Shown in pieces: positions 24,301 to 35,500 of a stretch of 64,000 nt of DNA. The stretch spans positions 1,054,001-1,118,000 of the forward strand of contig NC_088711.1 in the NCBI RefSeq assembly GCF_963576615.1, given 5' to 3'. The notes beneath the pieces were generated by a model, which saw only the letters and a program-made list of their open reading frames with translations, was not told where the DNA came from and made no database searches. The position numbers and the translations under genes are program-made. How positions within the stretch are numbered: the first letter of the stretch is position 1; each line of letters opens with the position of its first letter. The DNA is from Watersipora subatra (lineage: Eukaryota > Bryozoa > Gymnolaemata > Cheilostomatida > Watersiporidae).

Positions 24301-27291
24301 TTACATAAAAAAACAAGTTTAGAAATTGGTTGCTAAGTCATACATACACCTTCTCGGATGAGTTGCTGTCGGTCAATTTCAACTATTATAGGACAAATTT
24401 CGGCTTGGCAGTTATTTAAGCATTTTGAGAAAAGGCGAATTGGGTCAAGTCATGATGTATAACTGTAATAAAATTCCCCGTTGGCGGTGAACTCAATTGG
24501 CTTTTGGTTGCTGATCTAAAGAGCCAAAATAGGTGGCGTCTTCGTTGTGGCAGGTTGTGGCACCTCTCGAGGTTAACGCTCCTCGAATAATGAGAACTAA
24601 AAATCATAACCAAAAACATTATGAGTAGAGAACGTGGCGCTGCGTGAGTCAGCAACAGAGAAACAAAGACAGGTGACCGCAGACAAAAAAATGTATAAGA
24701 GACAATAATATTTATAGTGTTGGTTGACACCGACGTATAGACATTGATAAGTTGAAAGTCGTACTCTGTTACAGTTGACCTTTTCTATTAGTAATATTTA
24801 ATTTAGTTGATTGTATTACTGCAGACACTATATTATATTTTGTGAAGTTATTAGAATTCTCTGGTATACTTATAAGATAGAGTTTAATGCTCCGTAACTC
24901 AAATTAAGATCGCATACTGAACAACTCTCAAAAACTCCTGACTACTCTATGCATAGTCTTATTTTAGCATGTTACTTGTGTTTTAAGGTTGGACACATTG
25001 ATAGGGCTGTTGGCCAGCTCCTCGTATCTCCAGCACACTGTCAAGTCTCTCACCGCTTGCACTAGACACTCTTTACAAGTTTGCAAGCGTCTGGCAGACA
25101 GCCCTGCAGGTGAGTATTCTATCAGAGGACAGACTCGAGTTCCATTTTTTGTTCAATTTTATTGAGCATTTCTCAATGTTTTGAGTTTCATTGTAAGCTT
25201 CGGCACACTCCTTAATTTCTCTCATTCATTATGGTGGGTGGCCGTTATGGTGGGTGGCCATTATGGTGGGTGGCCGTTATGGTAGGTGGCCATTACGGTG
25301 GGTGGCCGTTATGGTGGGTGGCCATTATGGTGGGTGGCCGTTATGGTGGGTGGCCATTACGGTGGGTGGCCGTTATGGTGGGTGGCCATTATGGTGGGTG
25401 GCCATTACGGTGGGTGGCCGTTATGGTGGGTTGTCATTGCGGTGGGTGGCCATTACGGTGGGTGGCTATTACAGTGGGTGGCCATTACGGTGGGTGGCCA
25501 GAGGGAACCGAGTTGTGGTTTGTGCTGGTATCATTTTCATTATGTTCGAATGTGTAGAATCTGTTAAATTGCCCGAGATTTGCCTTAAACTTTGAATAGA
25601 TAGTTCTTTAAGGGGCCTTTTGTCACTCAGATGGTCCATACACAGTTTTCTATATGGATTACCGTATGTCAGTTGGAATGGCAGACTATACATTTGCATT
25701 ATTAGCTCAAAACCTCAGGCTGTAAACCCGTATGATAGCTTGAGAGCACAGGCTATAACTATACATCGTTTCCTTATCTTTATTTTTGCCAGCTGTACAG
25801 AGTCTCATACAATCTTTGGAGAGTGACAATGAGGCTCTACTTGGTAACGCCTGTTTATGCCTCGGCCACTGTGCGCTGGAAAAATCTGTAAACGAAGGGC
25901 TCGGGGAAGAAAACATGAAAAGGTTGTTGGTCATCATACGAGAAGCCAAAGGCAGCGCTGTGAAACAGAACGCTGCCATACTTGTCGGCAGACTTGTCAA
26001 AGCAAATTCAAGGTATGGTGAGCGCATATTGCTAGACTAGCAGCTGTACTAACAGTTAGTTATACTAACAGTTATAGTAGTAGTTACATATTCACTAGTG
26101 GTTATACTAACAGTTATAGTAATAGTTATGTATTTACTAGTAGTTATACTAACAGTTATAGTAGTAGTTATGTATTTACTAGTAGTTATACTAACAGTTA
26201 TAGTAGTGGTTATGTATTAACTAAGAGTTATACTAACAGTTATAGTGATAGTTATGTATTTACTAGTAGTTATACTAACAGTTATAGTAGTAGTTATGTA
26301 TTTACTAGTAGTTATACTAACAGTTATAGTAGTAGTTATGTATTTACTAGTAGTTATACTAACAGTTATAGTAGTAGTTATGTATTTACTAGTAGTTATA
26401 CTAGCAGTTATAGTAGTAGTTACATTGACTCTTTAAAAACTTCAAAAAGTAGTGGCTGTTCCATCTTCAGATTTATACAAAAGCTAAACTGACACTCGTT
26501 TGTGGCCAACAACTTACAATTGAAAGGATATTGGAAGTACTTATATTGGAAGTACTTATATGAATAGATACTCTGTATCTATTCATATAAGTACAGTACA
26601 GCATACAGTATGCTTGTATACTACAATGTTGAGATTTCATGTGTTATGCAGCCCAAATAATAGGTTTAGCCTCTCTTAACATCTCTTAATGTTTTAATAT
26701 TCATGTGAAGCTGCAAAACAACAAAATAAAAAATAGAATATAATAAATGTTGTTGTTCAAATGCGAATACTACAATAGTGACAGACAAAAGGTACTGGAG
26801 GCTTAGATTCCTCAGCGTTGCACCCTTAAGAAAATTATTGTTTAATAAGACAGCCCGCCCAGTTATATCTATAGTAGGATTTGCTTGCTTAGCTTATTAA
26901 AGGCTCTACAAAATATAGGAGATGAAAAAGTCAGCGATGTAATAAGACATGATGGGATATGCAAGGTTCTATCTAACCTAGTCGATAGTTAACTACATAC
27001 ATGTTACAATAATGATAACAATAAGGATAATGATCCATGTGTGTCCTTGACCTGTATCAAATAAGTGAAAATATTCCACAGGGAAATCATTTGATTTTTA
27101 AATAAAAAAGATTGTTTTATAGCTGTTTGTGCTAAAATCATAGACTACGCCGCTGTCATATTTCTCTTAACAGCGGCAAATCTTTTGCTTGCTTCATGAT
27201 GGACAGCGTTTCTTGCAGGCACCTGGAGGCCCTGAGACGCCTGGATGGACTGGGAATATTGCATAACAGCACAAAGTACTATAAACTATAG
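9343..27291 (+). CDS. TTC12: Tetratricopeptide repeat protein 12 (TTC12), complete, 14 exons
   Basis: In vertebrates TTC12 is a cytoplasmic factor needed to assemble axonemal dynein arms; its loss causes primary ciliary dyskinesia. Fourteen exons join in phase: 9343-9400, 13552-13737, 15409-15557, 18736-18979, 20622-20810, 20949-21018, 21371-21468, 21626-21800, 23245-23398, 23491-23619, 23861-24114, 24988-25109, 25793-26012 and 27219-27291. All introns are GT-AG. The sum is 2121 nt, or 706 residues plus TAG, against about 705 in human. The start MDFDNKEKLEGFLGNVDKI matches the vertebrate N-terminus. Three TPR motifs span residues ~107-210, including 'NKGNEAFKAEDYEKAVQLY' and 'LWTNRAQAYIKLARYEEA'. 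The remainder is Leu-rich helical ARM-like repeats. The C-terminus, 'LDGLGILHNSTKYYKL', matches the vertebrate end. No frameshift or internal stop was seen. Intron 1 is 4.1 kb, and several introns carry minisatellites and transposons. Confidence 0.95.
9401..11820. other. TTC12 intron 1, unique part
   Basis: No gene, array or clear transposon found. One short direct repeat is visible ('gataggttagtat...agagcaa') near 11030-11095. Only small chance ORFs. Confidence 0.4.
11825..11965 (-). mobile_element. tRNA-related SINE-like fragment, copy A
   Basis: Read on the minus strand, a box-B-like GAGTTCAAAACC (near 11906-11895) follows a tRNA-like segment with an 'AACTGGAGGTT' arm and a weak A box. 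Related copies lie at 12290-12690 and 12690-13095. This is the most diverged of the three. Confidence 0.45.
12240..12690 (-). mobile_element. tRNA-related SINE-like repeat, copy B
   Basis: On the minus strand a tRNA-like block is seen near 12425-12355: 'TCTAATAGGTAAGCTCAG', then a CCAGAACTGG arm, then a box-B-like motif ending in CAAATCC. About 400 bp is shared with copy C directly downstream, including a tail ending '...gagcttttagctagt'. The two copies are in direct tandem. Confidence 0.5.
12690..13095 (-). mobile_element. tRNA-related SINE-like repeat, copy C
   Basis: This is the best-preserved tRNA-like block, read on the minus strand from about 12815 to 12760: 'GTCTAATGGGTATGCTCGTC', a CCTTC/GAAGG arm, and box B AAGTTCAAATCC. 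The plus-strand tail ends 'gcaacgcagggcattctgctagt', which recurs at the ends of copy B and upstream of it (near 12236). That tail resembles the hairpin-CTAG end of Helitrons, so a Helitron-derived composite is an alternative reading. Confidence 0.5.
13877..13920. repeat. Short tandem repeat, 15-bp unit x3
   Basis: Three copies of ttcacctttgcccc(c) in TTC12 intron 2. Confidence 0.85.
14530..15118. repeat. Minisatellite, 22-bp unit, about 27 copies
   Basis: Unit tagctgcacccatcgattat + ac, with scattered substitutions. In TTC12 intron 2, immediately followed by an unrelated 24-bp array. Confidence 0.95.
15119..15290. repeat. Minisatellite, 24-bp unit, about 7 copies
   Basis: Unit caaaccaactccactcaatc + aagt. 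It directly adjoins the 22-bp array, about 120 bp upstream of TTC12 exon 3. Confidence 0.95.
15768..16529. mobile_element. Non-autonomous Tc1/mariner-type element, copy 2
   Basis: 762 bp in TTC12 intron 3. Left end CAGTGAAACTCGAATAACTC, right end GAGTTATCCATGTTTCACTG, flanked by TA. Same family as 4135-5281, with long identical stretches near both ends. It lacks the ~400-bp hairpin-bearing centre of copy 1. An internal inverted pair, 'gctcaaaagaaaaga / tctttttcttttgagc', is present in both. Confidence 0.82.
16530..16800. other. Spacer between transposon copies 2 and 3
   Basis: It contains 'ctacccgtcgttgcccgggta' near 16546, a small palindrome. A ~45-bp motif ('ctttcaaact.catatca.gag...gttttgtg') appears twice, near 16630 and 16741. 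Probably transposon debris. Confidence 0.4.
16800..17422. mobile_element. Tc1/mariner-type element, copy 3, left end missing
   Basis: It aligns with copies 1 and 2 from 'ataaatcaaaagca' to the right terminus GAGTTATCCGAGTTTGACTG, followed by TA. The left terminal repeat is absent, so this is a truncated copy. It has a hairpin-forming 'gctcagaaaaagacat / tctttttcgtctgagc' pair like the other copies. Confidence 0.75.
17599..18269. mobile_element. MITE, 671 bp, 24-bp terminal inverted repeats
   Basis: Left end CACTATGTTTCCATGATGCG(CAGT); right end (ACTG)CGCACCATGGAAACATAGTG. 'aat' lies on both sides, consistent with a 2-3 bp target duplication as in PIF/Harbinger or ISL2EU elements. GC-rich subterminal repeats of 'tgcgcagt/actgcgca' occur at both ends. 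There is no transposase. It lies in TTC12 intron 3 and its right edge is directly joined to a minisatellite. Confidence 0.82.
18270..18690. repeat. Minisatellite, 23-bp unit, about 18 copies
   Basis: Unit aatatgtggaacaggtatga + ctc, with variants 'tagggctc' and 'gcgaaacaggaatga'. The first copy begins at the terminus of the MITE. The array ends about 45 bp before TTC12 exon 4. Confidence 0.95.
19250..20310. repeat. Minisatellite, 33-bp unit, about 31 copies
   Basis: Unit ggctacatgggcagagatat + gtctgcggtagaa, in TTC12 intron 4. Because 33 is a multiple of three, one frame stays open for 295 codons (MGRDMSAVEGY repeats). That frame has no splice support and I do not call it coding. It runs directly into a related 33-bp array. 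Confidence 0.95.
20311..20565. repeat. Minisatellite, 33-bp unit, about 7 copies, sister of the preceding array
   Basis: Unit gggtatataagatgagatac + atctatggttgaa. Aligned without gaps to the preceding 33-bp unit, roughly two-thirds of positions agree, so the two arrays look like diverged subfamilies of one repeat. It ends about 55 bp before exon 5. Confidence 0.9.
21022..21322. repeat. Minisatellite, 41-bp unit, about 7 copies
   Basis: Unit ttacttctctgttactttat + cagttatggaggagacttgag. Nearly identical copies, starting almost at the donor of TTC12 exon 6 (21018) and filling intron 6. Confidence 0.95.
21801..23244. other. TTC12 intron 8
   Basis: AT-rich; no gene seen. The stretch near 21880-22020 ('gaaccccgagatacagtg...') reads like the end of an old DNA transposon, but I could not find a matching second terminus. 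Confidence 0.35.
24115..24987. other. TTC12 intron 11
   Basis: No gene or array seen. A 104-codon minus-strand ORF at 24416-24730 shows no family resemblance and is probably chance. Confidence 0.35.
25228..25502. repeat. Minisatellite, 16-bp unit, about 17 copies
   Basis: Unit atggtgggtggccatt, alternating with ...ccgtt, in TTC12 intron 12. The unit is not a multiple of three, so all three plus frames read similar Gly/Trp-rich peptides. These are not genes. Confidence 0.95.
26040..26428. repeat. Minisatellite, 42-bp unit, about 9 copies
   Basis: Unit gttatagtagtagttatgta + tttactagtagttatactaaca, in TTC12 intron 13, starting about 30 bp after the exon 13 donor. Confidence 0.95.
26552..26594. 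repeat. Perfect 20-bp hairpin, 3-nt loop
   Basis: gtacttatatgaatagatac at 26552-26571 pairs with its exact complement at 26575-26594. Preceded by a direct repeat of 'ttggaagtacttatat'. In TTC12 intron 13. Confidence 0.9.
26600..27218. other. Rest of TTC12 intron 13
   Basis: AT-rich; no gene, array or transposon recognised. The branch and acceptor region precedes the last exon at 27219. Confidence 0.4.
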
Positions 27292-29528
27292 ATTTATTGC
27301 TCGTCCCTCACGTCTCTCCGTCCACTCTGAATTAACTTTTTATATATAGCATCTTAGCCTCATACTCTCTCACCCAGCTGCCTGTGGCTGTCAGGGGTGA
27401 TAATTCCTGCCTGAGCAATGGGAGACGACAGCAAGCAAGTGATTTAGTGATCTAGGGCCAAAGGAAAGATGTCTAAAACACACTAAAGTTCCTTCTGCTA
27501 TACCTATCAATGTATTAGATACTGCACTTTAGGCCAACAATATGGCAGCAATCTCTAGATGTCTTAACGGTATTAAAAAAGTAGAAGCTGGCAAATAGAA
27601 TGGCGTGTGATGAGTTACTGATTTGGTAATCAGAGAAGATTCCACCGTTTTACTAACCAGTGATAGCCATCTGGTAGTTCTTGTTGTTATTGTACATGTA
27701 GGTTCCTGTGTGAAGAGTTGACAGCCCGTACAATACTATCTATTTATTTTCACTGTTTAATATATGTATAGTGCAGACAACCCTTATTTGTTCAGACTAC
27801 GGTGCTGTACATTACACAACCTACCTATATTGTCTCTCACACATACTCCCAGGCTACAATATGGTACAATATACATACAGTATACATGAGAGAGTAAAGT
27901 ATCGTTATACCCGCAATAGGGTACAGTTTTATATTAATAACAGCAATAATAACAAATAGCAATTACAGTACAAGACTTTGACGGAAAACTTGCTTGTTGT
28001 GAGAGCCACCTATTGGTCGAAGTGGTCATTCTCAGAACAGATATGGTCGCATCGGACATCGAAAGTCTGGGGAAGTGAAGTTCAAAGAAGCCGGGTCCGA
28101 CTGTATCAGCTTTTATCCCTTTTCCCTGCCCATGTCATCGGCATGAAGATTATATAAAATAATATGACCTACTAAGTCACATGATTTCTCTTGCTAATTA
28201 TTCAGTTCTTGGCCATGCTTTCATCAGCTTCAAAGATATGTGTTTGGCTAAAGCTGGACTTTTGTTACAAACGAGTCGCATTGTTTTAAAAAGTTCATAA
28301 TATAAACTTGTTGCGATTGTTTGTCGTGCAAGAAGGAATGAAACACAAGCTCAAAGGCTGTCGTTCAGTGTATCGCTTGAGCTGGCAAGCTGATGTGACA
28401 AGTGGATACAACTTCAGATGAGACGTTGTGCTAAGAAGTAACGCAGATCCAACTAGCCATGGTAGTTGGTGAGGAAAGAACGTATTCTATGTAGAATCAC
28501 TATCTCGTATACGGCTGCCTTTGGCCATGACATAGGAGTTAGACTGATGACGCGAGAACAGCCTTGCAGCCTTCTAACAAGCCCTTTGTGTCCTTGGATA
28601 TAATTAGCCGCAGTGTATCATCATACACACTACCTCTATGGACTGATCTTTCATGCTATCCAGACCGGCCTGTGTACCCACTACCGTCCATTCACTGCCC
28701 TCCGTCACATACCATATGATATAATAGCACTGAATAAATCCTCTGTTAAACAACCGCCTCATTATGTGAAAGCCTCTTCCCTTCCTGTATTATAATGCAG
28801 GGATGTTTGTGATCTGCTGTCTATAGAGTTTCTCCCAGGGTATGATCAAGGCGAGGTAATTTGTCTGTCCTTTGTTGCCAATAAAGACAGGACTGCGTGT
28901 AAGCATATTTTACCTAAACCGGAAAATAGAATATGACAAAATTTAGTTTATATAAATTAACCTCGCAGATAAAACTGATTGAAGTAAAAATTTAAATATT
29001 GTGTTTTATTAAAATCACTGGCTATGCATTATATATTCACCCTATCATCTCAAAAACAGTTAGAGGTTTTTAACTAGCATCTAGCTTTAATGTACTTTGA
29101 TCTACATTGATCTACTTTGATATTAAATGTACTTCAGAAAGCTGCACCCTGATGTTGGAGTTCGACCTTGACAAAGCATAATACTTACCCAAATTATAGT
29201 GCAAGATGCTTAACAAATTTATTTTAATAATTTTGATTCAAACAAATGTCTATTATATTATAGCACGCCTAATTGACAATTTCTTAGATTAGATTAGTCC
29301 ATAAATACTCTAGGGGGAACCTCGCTGACTTTTTAGAACGTCTGCTAATTTTTTATGTTTAATTACTTTCACCTAGACAGCGAAAGGCTCTAGATCGTAG
29401 GTCGATTCTCGCATGATTCTACTCGTTATATGGATTAGTGAAGCTGCAAGGTGCGGATCGGTTGGTGTTCACTCAGGCCATCTCATAATCATTGTCCAGC
29501 GAGAACGTCAGACCCTTCTGAGACAGTC
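27292..29528. other. Intergenic: TTC12 3' UTR to collagen 5' region
   Basis: 2.2 kb between the TTC12 stop and the collagen start. No AATAAA lies close to the TTC12 stop; the first clear ones are near 28731 and 28880. No ORF with family resemblance. The collagen promoter should lie in the last few hundred bases. No TATA box is certain. Confidence 0.4.
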
Positions 29529-29583
29529 ATGCATAGGAGCTACATCCTCATTTCTTTTTTGTTCAGTCTCTCTCTGGCTAGGG
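29529..29583 (+). other. Collagen IV exon 1: signal peptide
   Basis: Encodes [18 protein letters not shown] plus one base before GTAAGT: a short basic start and a hydrophobic core. Joining to 31911 keeps the frame (G+GA = Gly). An in-frame upstream ATG at 29451 would add 26 polar residues. I prefer 29529 because it starts directly at the signal peptide. Confidence 0.75.
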
Positions 29584-32500
29584 GTAAGTCTATGTACTAC
29601 TTCCAGCAACCTTCATTTTATGTATTCATACTTGTTACCGTTGTAATCGTTGTTAAGTGGATGGTCTTAGGGTACGTCATGATTTTTTAAAAATAAAAAT
29701 CAAAGCATATAATTTAAACCAATCTAATCTAAAAGAGAAATTGTTTTAAATTTCTATTTCCTTTGCTATAAATTTTTATAATTCAGCGGATTTTAGTTAA
29801 ATAGTAGAAAATTATCTTCAATTCCTACAAATCAAATTTTAACTGAAATTTTGTTATCTTGTAAACAGAGCTAAATCATCATTATCTTTAAAATAACTTA
29901 ACATAGAAAACTTGGGAGCCAGTCAGTATGAGCTCATGGAACCTTGACAAGGTTAAGAGGCCTCAACCTCTAGCTCAGAGGTCAGGAACCTTTTTGACTG
30001 AGAGGGCTATAAAACCCACATGTTTCAAAATTTAATTCTAGAAGGGCAGTATGTATATTTTAAATCTCGAAAACATAAAATGGAAAAGGAAGACCAATAA
30101 ATTTAGTATGTCTGAGCAATTATAGACTATAAAATAACTGGATTTATTTTGAACAACAACATTTTAATAAAAGTATTATAAAAAGTACTTCTTACTATTA
30201 ATGCGATTTCTGATGCTGCATGCATTTGCTGATAGCTTTGTACTCCGTTTGATACTTGGGGAGGTTCAGCTTTATGCAGACATTTAGGTCTCCATCTGTT
30301 AAACGTGACCGCAGGTTCATCTTAATATTCTTCATGTGTGCGGATGACTGCTCGCGTGCATATCTAGAGCCAAACATGGTCAAAGCGTACAGCGGTGTAC
30401 AGAAAGCTCTCTGCTGCGTGCGCCACATCAAAAAGTTGCAAATGAAAACATATCTTTATTAAATGGACATTATCTTTTATTCTGTTTATTGTTACTGTAA
30501 TTTTAGTATTATTTTTATTATTATGTTAATTAAATTAACAGCAAAATTATAGATTATTTTTTCCACTGATTTATCAAAGAGCCAGATGAAATCATCAGAA
30601 GAGCCACATATGGCTCGAGAGCCATAGGTTCCCTACTCCTGCTCTAGCTGGTTTATATGTATTTTATGTTAAACCATCAAGGCCCACGCCTAGATTTCAA
30701 TAGATATCTATGTATGTCCTTTCAATACAAGCATATTCGGTGGTCCACTTGAAGTCGCCACACATTTGATCGTGTAATGTGATCATACAATGGCTTTATC
30801 TCTTCTTTTCTATGCGTTTATGTTTGTGAGTCGATGCTATGCAGCTGGTATTTCCGAAGTGATCATTAACTGAATCTATCCGGTGATGACTGTCAGCCAT
30901 CCTCTGCAATATTATATTTCCTAACATGTGGCCCTTCTGCGTATCTGCTGCCGTCAACAGAGCAGCTCCTGTCTTATTCTCATTAGTTTTTGGGTTTTTG
31001 CAACCTTTAGCCGTTAATCTATAATCATTAGAGACTCTGGTCATAAGTATACAAGCGATTGCTGGGGCTGTGCCTTACCACCCTATTTTAAACCTGTTTT
31101 TACTTTTGCTGATTTCCGCTATTGTAACATTTTAAAACAACAGTGTGTAGTTTTTAATCTCACCACCAAATTCATTTGACGTGATAACAAAGATATATAA
31201 CTTATGAAAAGCTTCAACTATTAGCTCATTACCTACATTATATTAAATCGTATTATATTATGCAATGCTGTATATTATATTTCATTATATTGGTATTTAT
31301 GTAAGTGTAAGGCTAGTTACCCGCAGTCGGTAGAAATGGTTGATACCCTGCAGTAGATACGCCACATTCTAAGAAACAAAAACATAACCCTGTGTTTATG
31401 TGTCTGCCATCTTTAGAAAAAGATAATACACATCATTATAGGAATTATCTGTTTACAAGGGCGTTTCGCGATGCACGATTCTTTTTACTTTTAGCATAAG
31501 CAAATATAAATTCTACACGGAAGAGCGGACAGTACAAAGGAACTACAACTCAATGAATCCAATTGCTTCCAATGATTAATTATAAAAAACTTAAATAGCC
31601 TAGAAATGGTCAGTCAAGTTGCACAAGACCATATATGGAAAATGTTTAACCGCTGAAAAACAGTTGCACTCCACTATTTGTTGAAGATTGTGGCAAATGG
31701 CGGAGTACAATTATCGCTGATATCCAGCCCGACTATTGGTTCATTTCTGTCATACTTGGTCTTTATAGTAAGCACATTCAGGTTATCAAATTGCTTAGTA
31801 CACGCATAACCGATATAGCTTTAAGATGAAAACTTGAAGAGATCATTGAATGGGGAGCCATTTCGGTGCTTGCTGACTTTGTAAGCACTGGGCCTATCGA
31901 TATCTTGTAGGAGCATCAAGTTTTGCTTTCTGGTCTGGAGATGATGAGCCCAGTTTAAAGCTTCCTGCCGAAATAGAAACGGTCAAAACTTCACTCGATG
32001 AGCCCGAAGGGATCGTGCTTAAGGAAGCAAATGAAGACTACTTTCCGAGTAGAGGAGATTTACCTGACGGTGTGAGCTGGCCGACATCGTCTGAGGTGAG
32101 TACAGAAACTCAGTAAGAATTAATTAGGCCAATAATAGTAAAAAAGAAAAGAGAGAGTGGACAGCGATAGGTCCTTATGCGCGCCCCCGCACTGCCTGTA
32201 TTTGCTTTCACTCCAAGGTACTACATTACGCAAACTTGGGTAATTTAGTCGTCTCGTTTGCGATGAGTTGCAAACACCTGAGGACACCTGTCACGTTCCA
32301 TTCGTTAGCATCAAGATAATTGGCTCTAACCGCTTCATTGTTTAAGTCAAGATTTTAAATTGACACGGCTTTTCTTTCGCTGTCTGTTTTACTTCTGTCC
32401 ATCAACAGTTTGGCACTTTTTTATTATCTTCTTCCTGTGATACAAATGTTAATTGTGCTGCCCGACTTCTCCGACTTCCCCGACTTATTTATCGTACAGA

Positions 32501-35500
32501 CAGTGAACTATATTTTTTGTTATTTAAGGTAATAAGCCAATGAGGCACGTGCCATTGCCGCTGTTGCGTATGACCTGTTGACCTATTAAATATGTCAGCA
32601 GTTTTTGTTTACATCGCTTACAAGAACTTAATTTATTTAAAAATCATTATATCAGAATAGAAAAGAAACAATAAACTCTTAACTATTCACGACATAAGAG
32701 CAAACGACTCCCGTAAAATTTGTAATGAATGTTTTGCCTTCTTTAGAATGTGACCTATGGTTTAGATACTACTACCACCAATGCTCCTTTTGGAAATGTG
32801 ACCGAGGGAAAACAGACCACGCAGTGCCTTGGTGGCTGCAGATGTGTGGGCATGAAAGGGGACAGGGTGAGTATCGGGGCAGATGGCTGGCTCTAGGCAC
32901 CAAAGGAAGACACCTTACTGCTTTCTGAGTATCTCTCTAAAGCCAAGTGTGATTATCCAATTAACACTGGCTAAGAGGCTCTTATGTCAGATCGCATATA
33001 GCCTTTGGCCCTCTGCCTTTGTCTAAGGTGTTACGAATACAGTACAAAATATTATTGCGTTTCCTGGAGCATAGCTTCGCTTCTGAACAAGCCATATTAA
33101 AGAGGTTCCAGATCATCTACAATAATTTTTTTTTCAAGAGATCTTTTTAACACACAGAAAATTGTTGTTTAGTGTAGGAATATTTCATTGATGAGCTCAG
33201 ATGGTTTGTGTCATTTATTTAAACGATGCATTTTAGATTTTCATAGCAAATTCTTTTTGTAAGTAAGCATAGAGGTAATGGTTTGACATGATTTCAGTTG
33301 TGTCTGTATATAAAATGCTTTCTGGAGAAATGCATACACACACAACAGTTGGTTGAGGTGCGATAAGACGAGCACACCTCGTCAGGCCATTTGAGCCATA
33401 ACACAATGACTAGATATCTAGGAGCTGCATAAGCCTTTCTTCTTATGTAGGGGGTGCAGGGTATACCCGGCAATCAAGGTGAGAGAGGGTACACTGGCAG
33501 GCCAGGAGAAGAAGGAATGCGTGGCCTCAAGGGGGAAATGGGCGAGAAAGGAGATGTTGGGCCTCCTGGTTTTGATGGACCACAAGTAGGTTTTGCTCGT
33601 ATACACCTACACTTAGGCGAAGGCCATGGATCAAAAAGATACATTTTATGCTGAATTTGCTTGAATTGAATTAAAGTTGTGACATCTCACGGTATGTGAC
33701 GGTAGGTAGGAGTCTTAGCTTGTAGAGACAAAATTGGTTAATACTTATAGACAATGTTTAGGAGGCTGCGTAAGAGACACTCTAACTCTGTGATATTGTG
33801 TGTTCTCAAAGGATAGGTTTCCACTCCGAGTCTCTCGTGAGGTATCAGGTCAAACTACTCTGACATTCTTAGAGTAAACTATCAGACAGCCCACGTGTCA
33901 ACATATAAACATATCAGGCACTTTAGCCTCTCAATCTGCACGGTGTTAATCAGCGCTAAGTGCAATTCTCCGTTGCTGCTTGCTGACTCCCTTTACTCTT
34001 TTCCTCTCTCGTTCTCACCGCTCACCCTATTTTGACTAGCAAACTGTCGGATGCATTTGACGAGCACTTGTCTTGCGAGCCTTATTTACTGTTAGGAGTA
34101 CGCTGTATGTATCACATCACCGCTACGTCACGTCATGTGTCGCATCACCGCTGGTCATGAAAGATAATTTGAAATAAGGAATGACTCATATCAAATATTT
34201 CAGGGACTTCAAGGACCTGCCGGAGTATCTGGGCCAAGAGGGATTCCTGTAAGTAATTCAAACAAACTTATAAATGAGCATGAAACACTTGTAATGCTCA
34301 TGTCAGAACCTGCAATGCTTGTCATTTACATATAAGTGTCTCCATGTGCTTTCTCTGCTTATTAAAGTACCATTCCTACTTTCTTAACTCATAGAATAGA
34401 AGCACTTGCACTGCTTGTTATGCAGACAGAACTGGTTGAGACTCTTGTCAAATTAATGACTCACCAGTTGCTGTTTGAAATTTTGTGTTCCTGTCCGGGT
34501 ATCAGGTGTCTGCGTTGTCTGCCTAATAAAACAGCAGTATGATTGATGTCATAGGGTGTTGCTGGACCGGAGGGAGCTCAAGGTATTCCTGGGCCCATAG
34601 GTTTTCCTGGAGAAGTGGGCAGGCGAGGTGAGAAAGGGGACTTTGGACAGAAAGGAGAGCGTGGTTCACAAGGATACAGGGTTAGTAGTACATGACACAA
34701 GCCTTGCGTTTCCTTTTGCATTCATGTTGCACCGCACTTGCATTCCTTAGAACATTCATGTTTTAAAGGCTGTTTTGGCATCAAAGCTCTAAGTAGACAG
34801 TGCAATAGCAACTGTTTACTACATTTTATAACTCATCAGATAATTATTCGGAGTTGCCTTATCCTCGATTTGGTTTGATATAATTAGGCATCATTGATTG
34901 AGGGTTCTTCCGGGTTTTCAGTGACACCCGGTAAAGCTGCCATTGTATAACAATTCATATTGGAGGCAGTTAGACACGCTATGGTTCAAATCGGCCAATA
35001 ATTAGCGTAGAAATGTAGGAAGACAAAACAGTTGCCCCTTCTCCCTCATTAACCTTATCAAAATTGCTTAAAATGAGGCAAGATTGATGTTTAACCAAGG
35101 AGTTGAAGAGCCGTCTGGTGAACCAAACAGCAGTTGTATAGGCATGATTTATGGCGGGCATTGTTTATTCATTTCTCGTAACTATAACATAACTCACTGC
35201 AGTCATCTGCACTGCTCAACCATAACATAACTCACTCCAGCCATTTGCACTGCTCAAACAGAATTTTGTACATTTTAGCACTATGTTTATCAACAGCTTG
35301 TCTAGGCTGTTGCAGTCCGCTGCAGATTGTCACCTCTGATATCTAACAACTGCCACCCTTCCCTTTCACTCGACACATTTGTATGTGATTCTTTAGTGTA
35401 TATTTACTATAAGACTAGAAGACACCAAACAGAACACCAGTTGAGTTTATTCTAGCCACTACAAGTCTTAAAAAGACCGGGCTAAATATAGCAGTATTTA

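Noticed and set aside
25231-25595. Three overlapping Gly/Trp-rich plus-strand ORFs
   Set aside because: All are readings of the same 16-bp minisatellite in TTC12 intron 12.
27000-29500. Possible independent genes in the gap between TTC12 and collagen (short ORFs at 27771, 28613)
   Set aside because: Short, low-complexity or unlike any family I know, with no splice partners that extend them.
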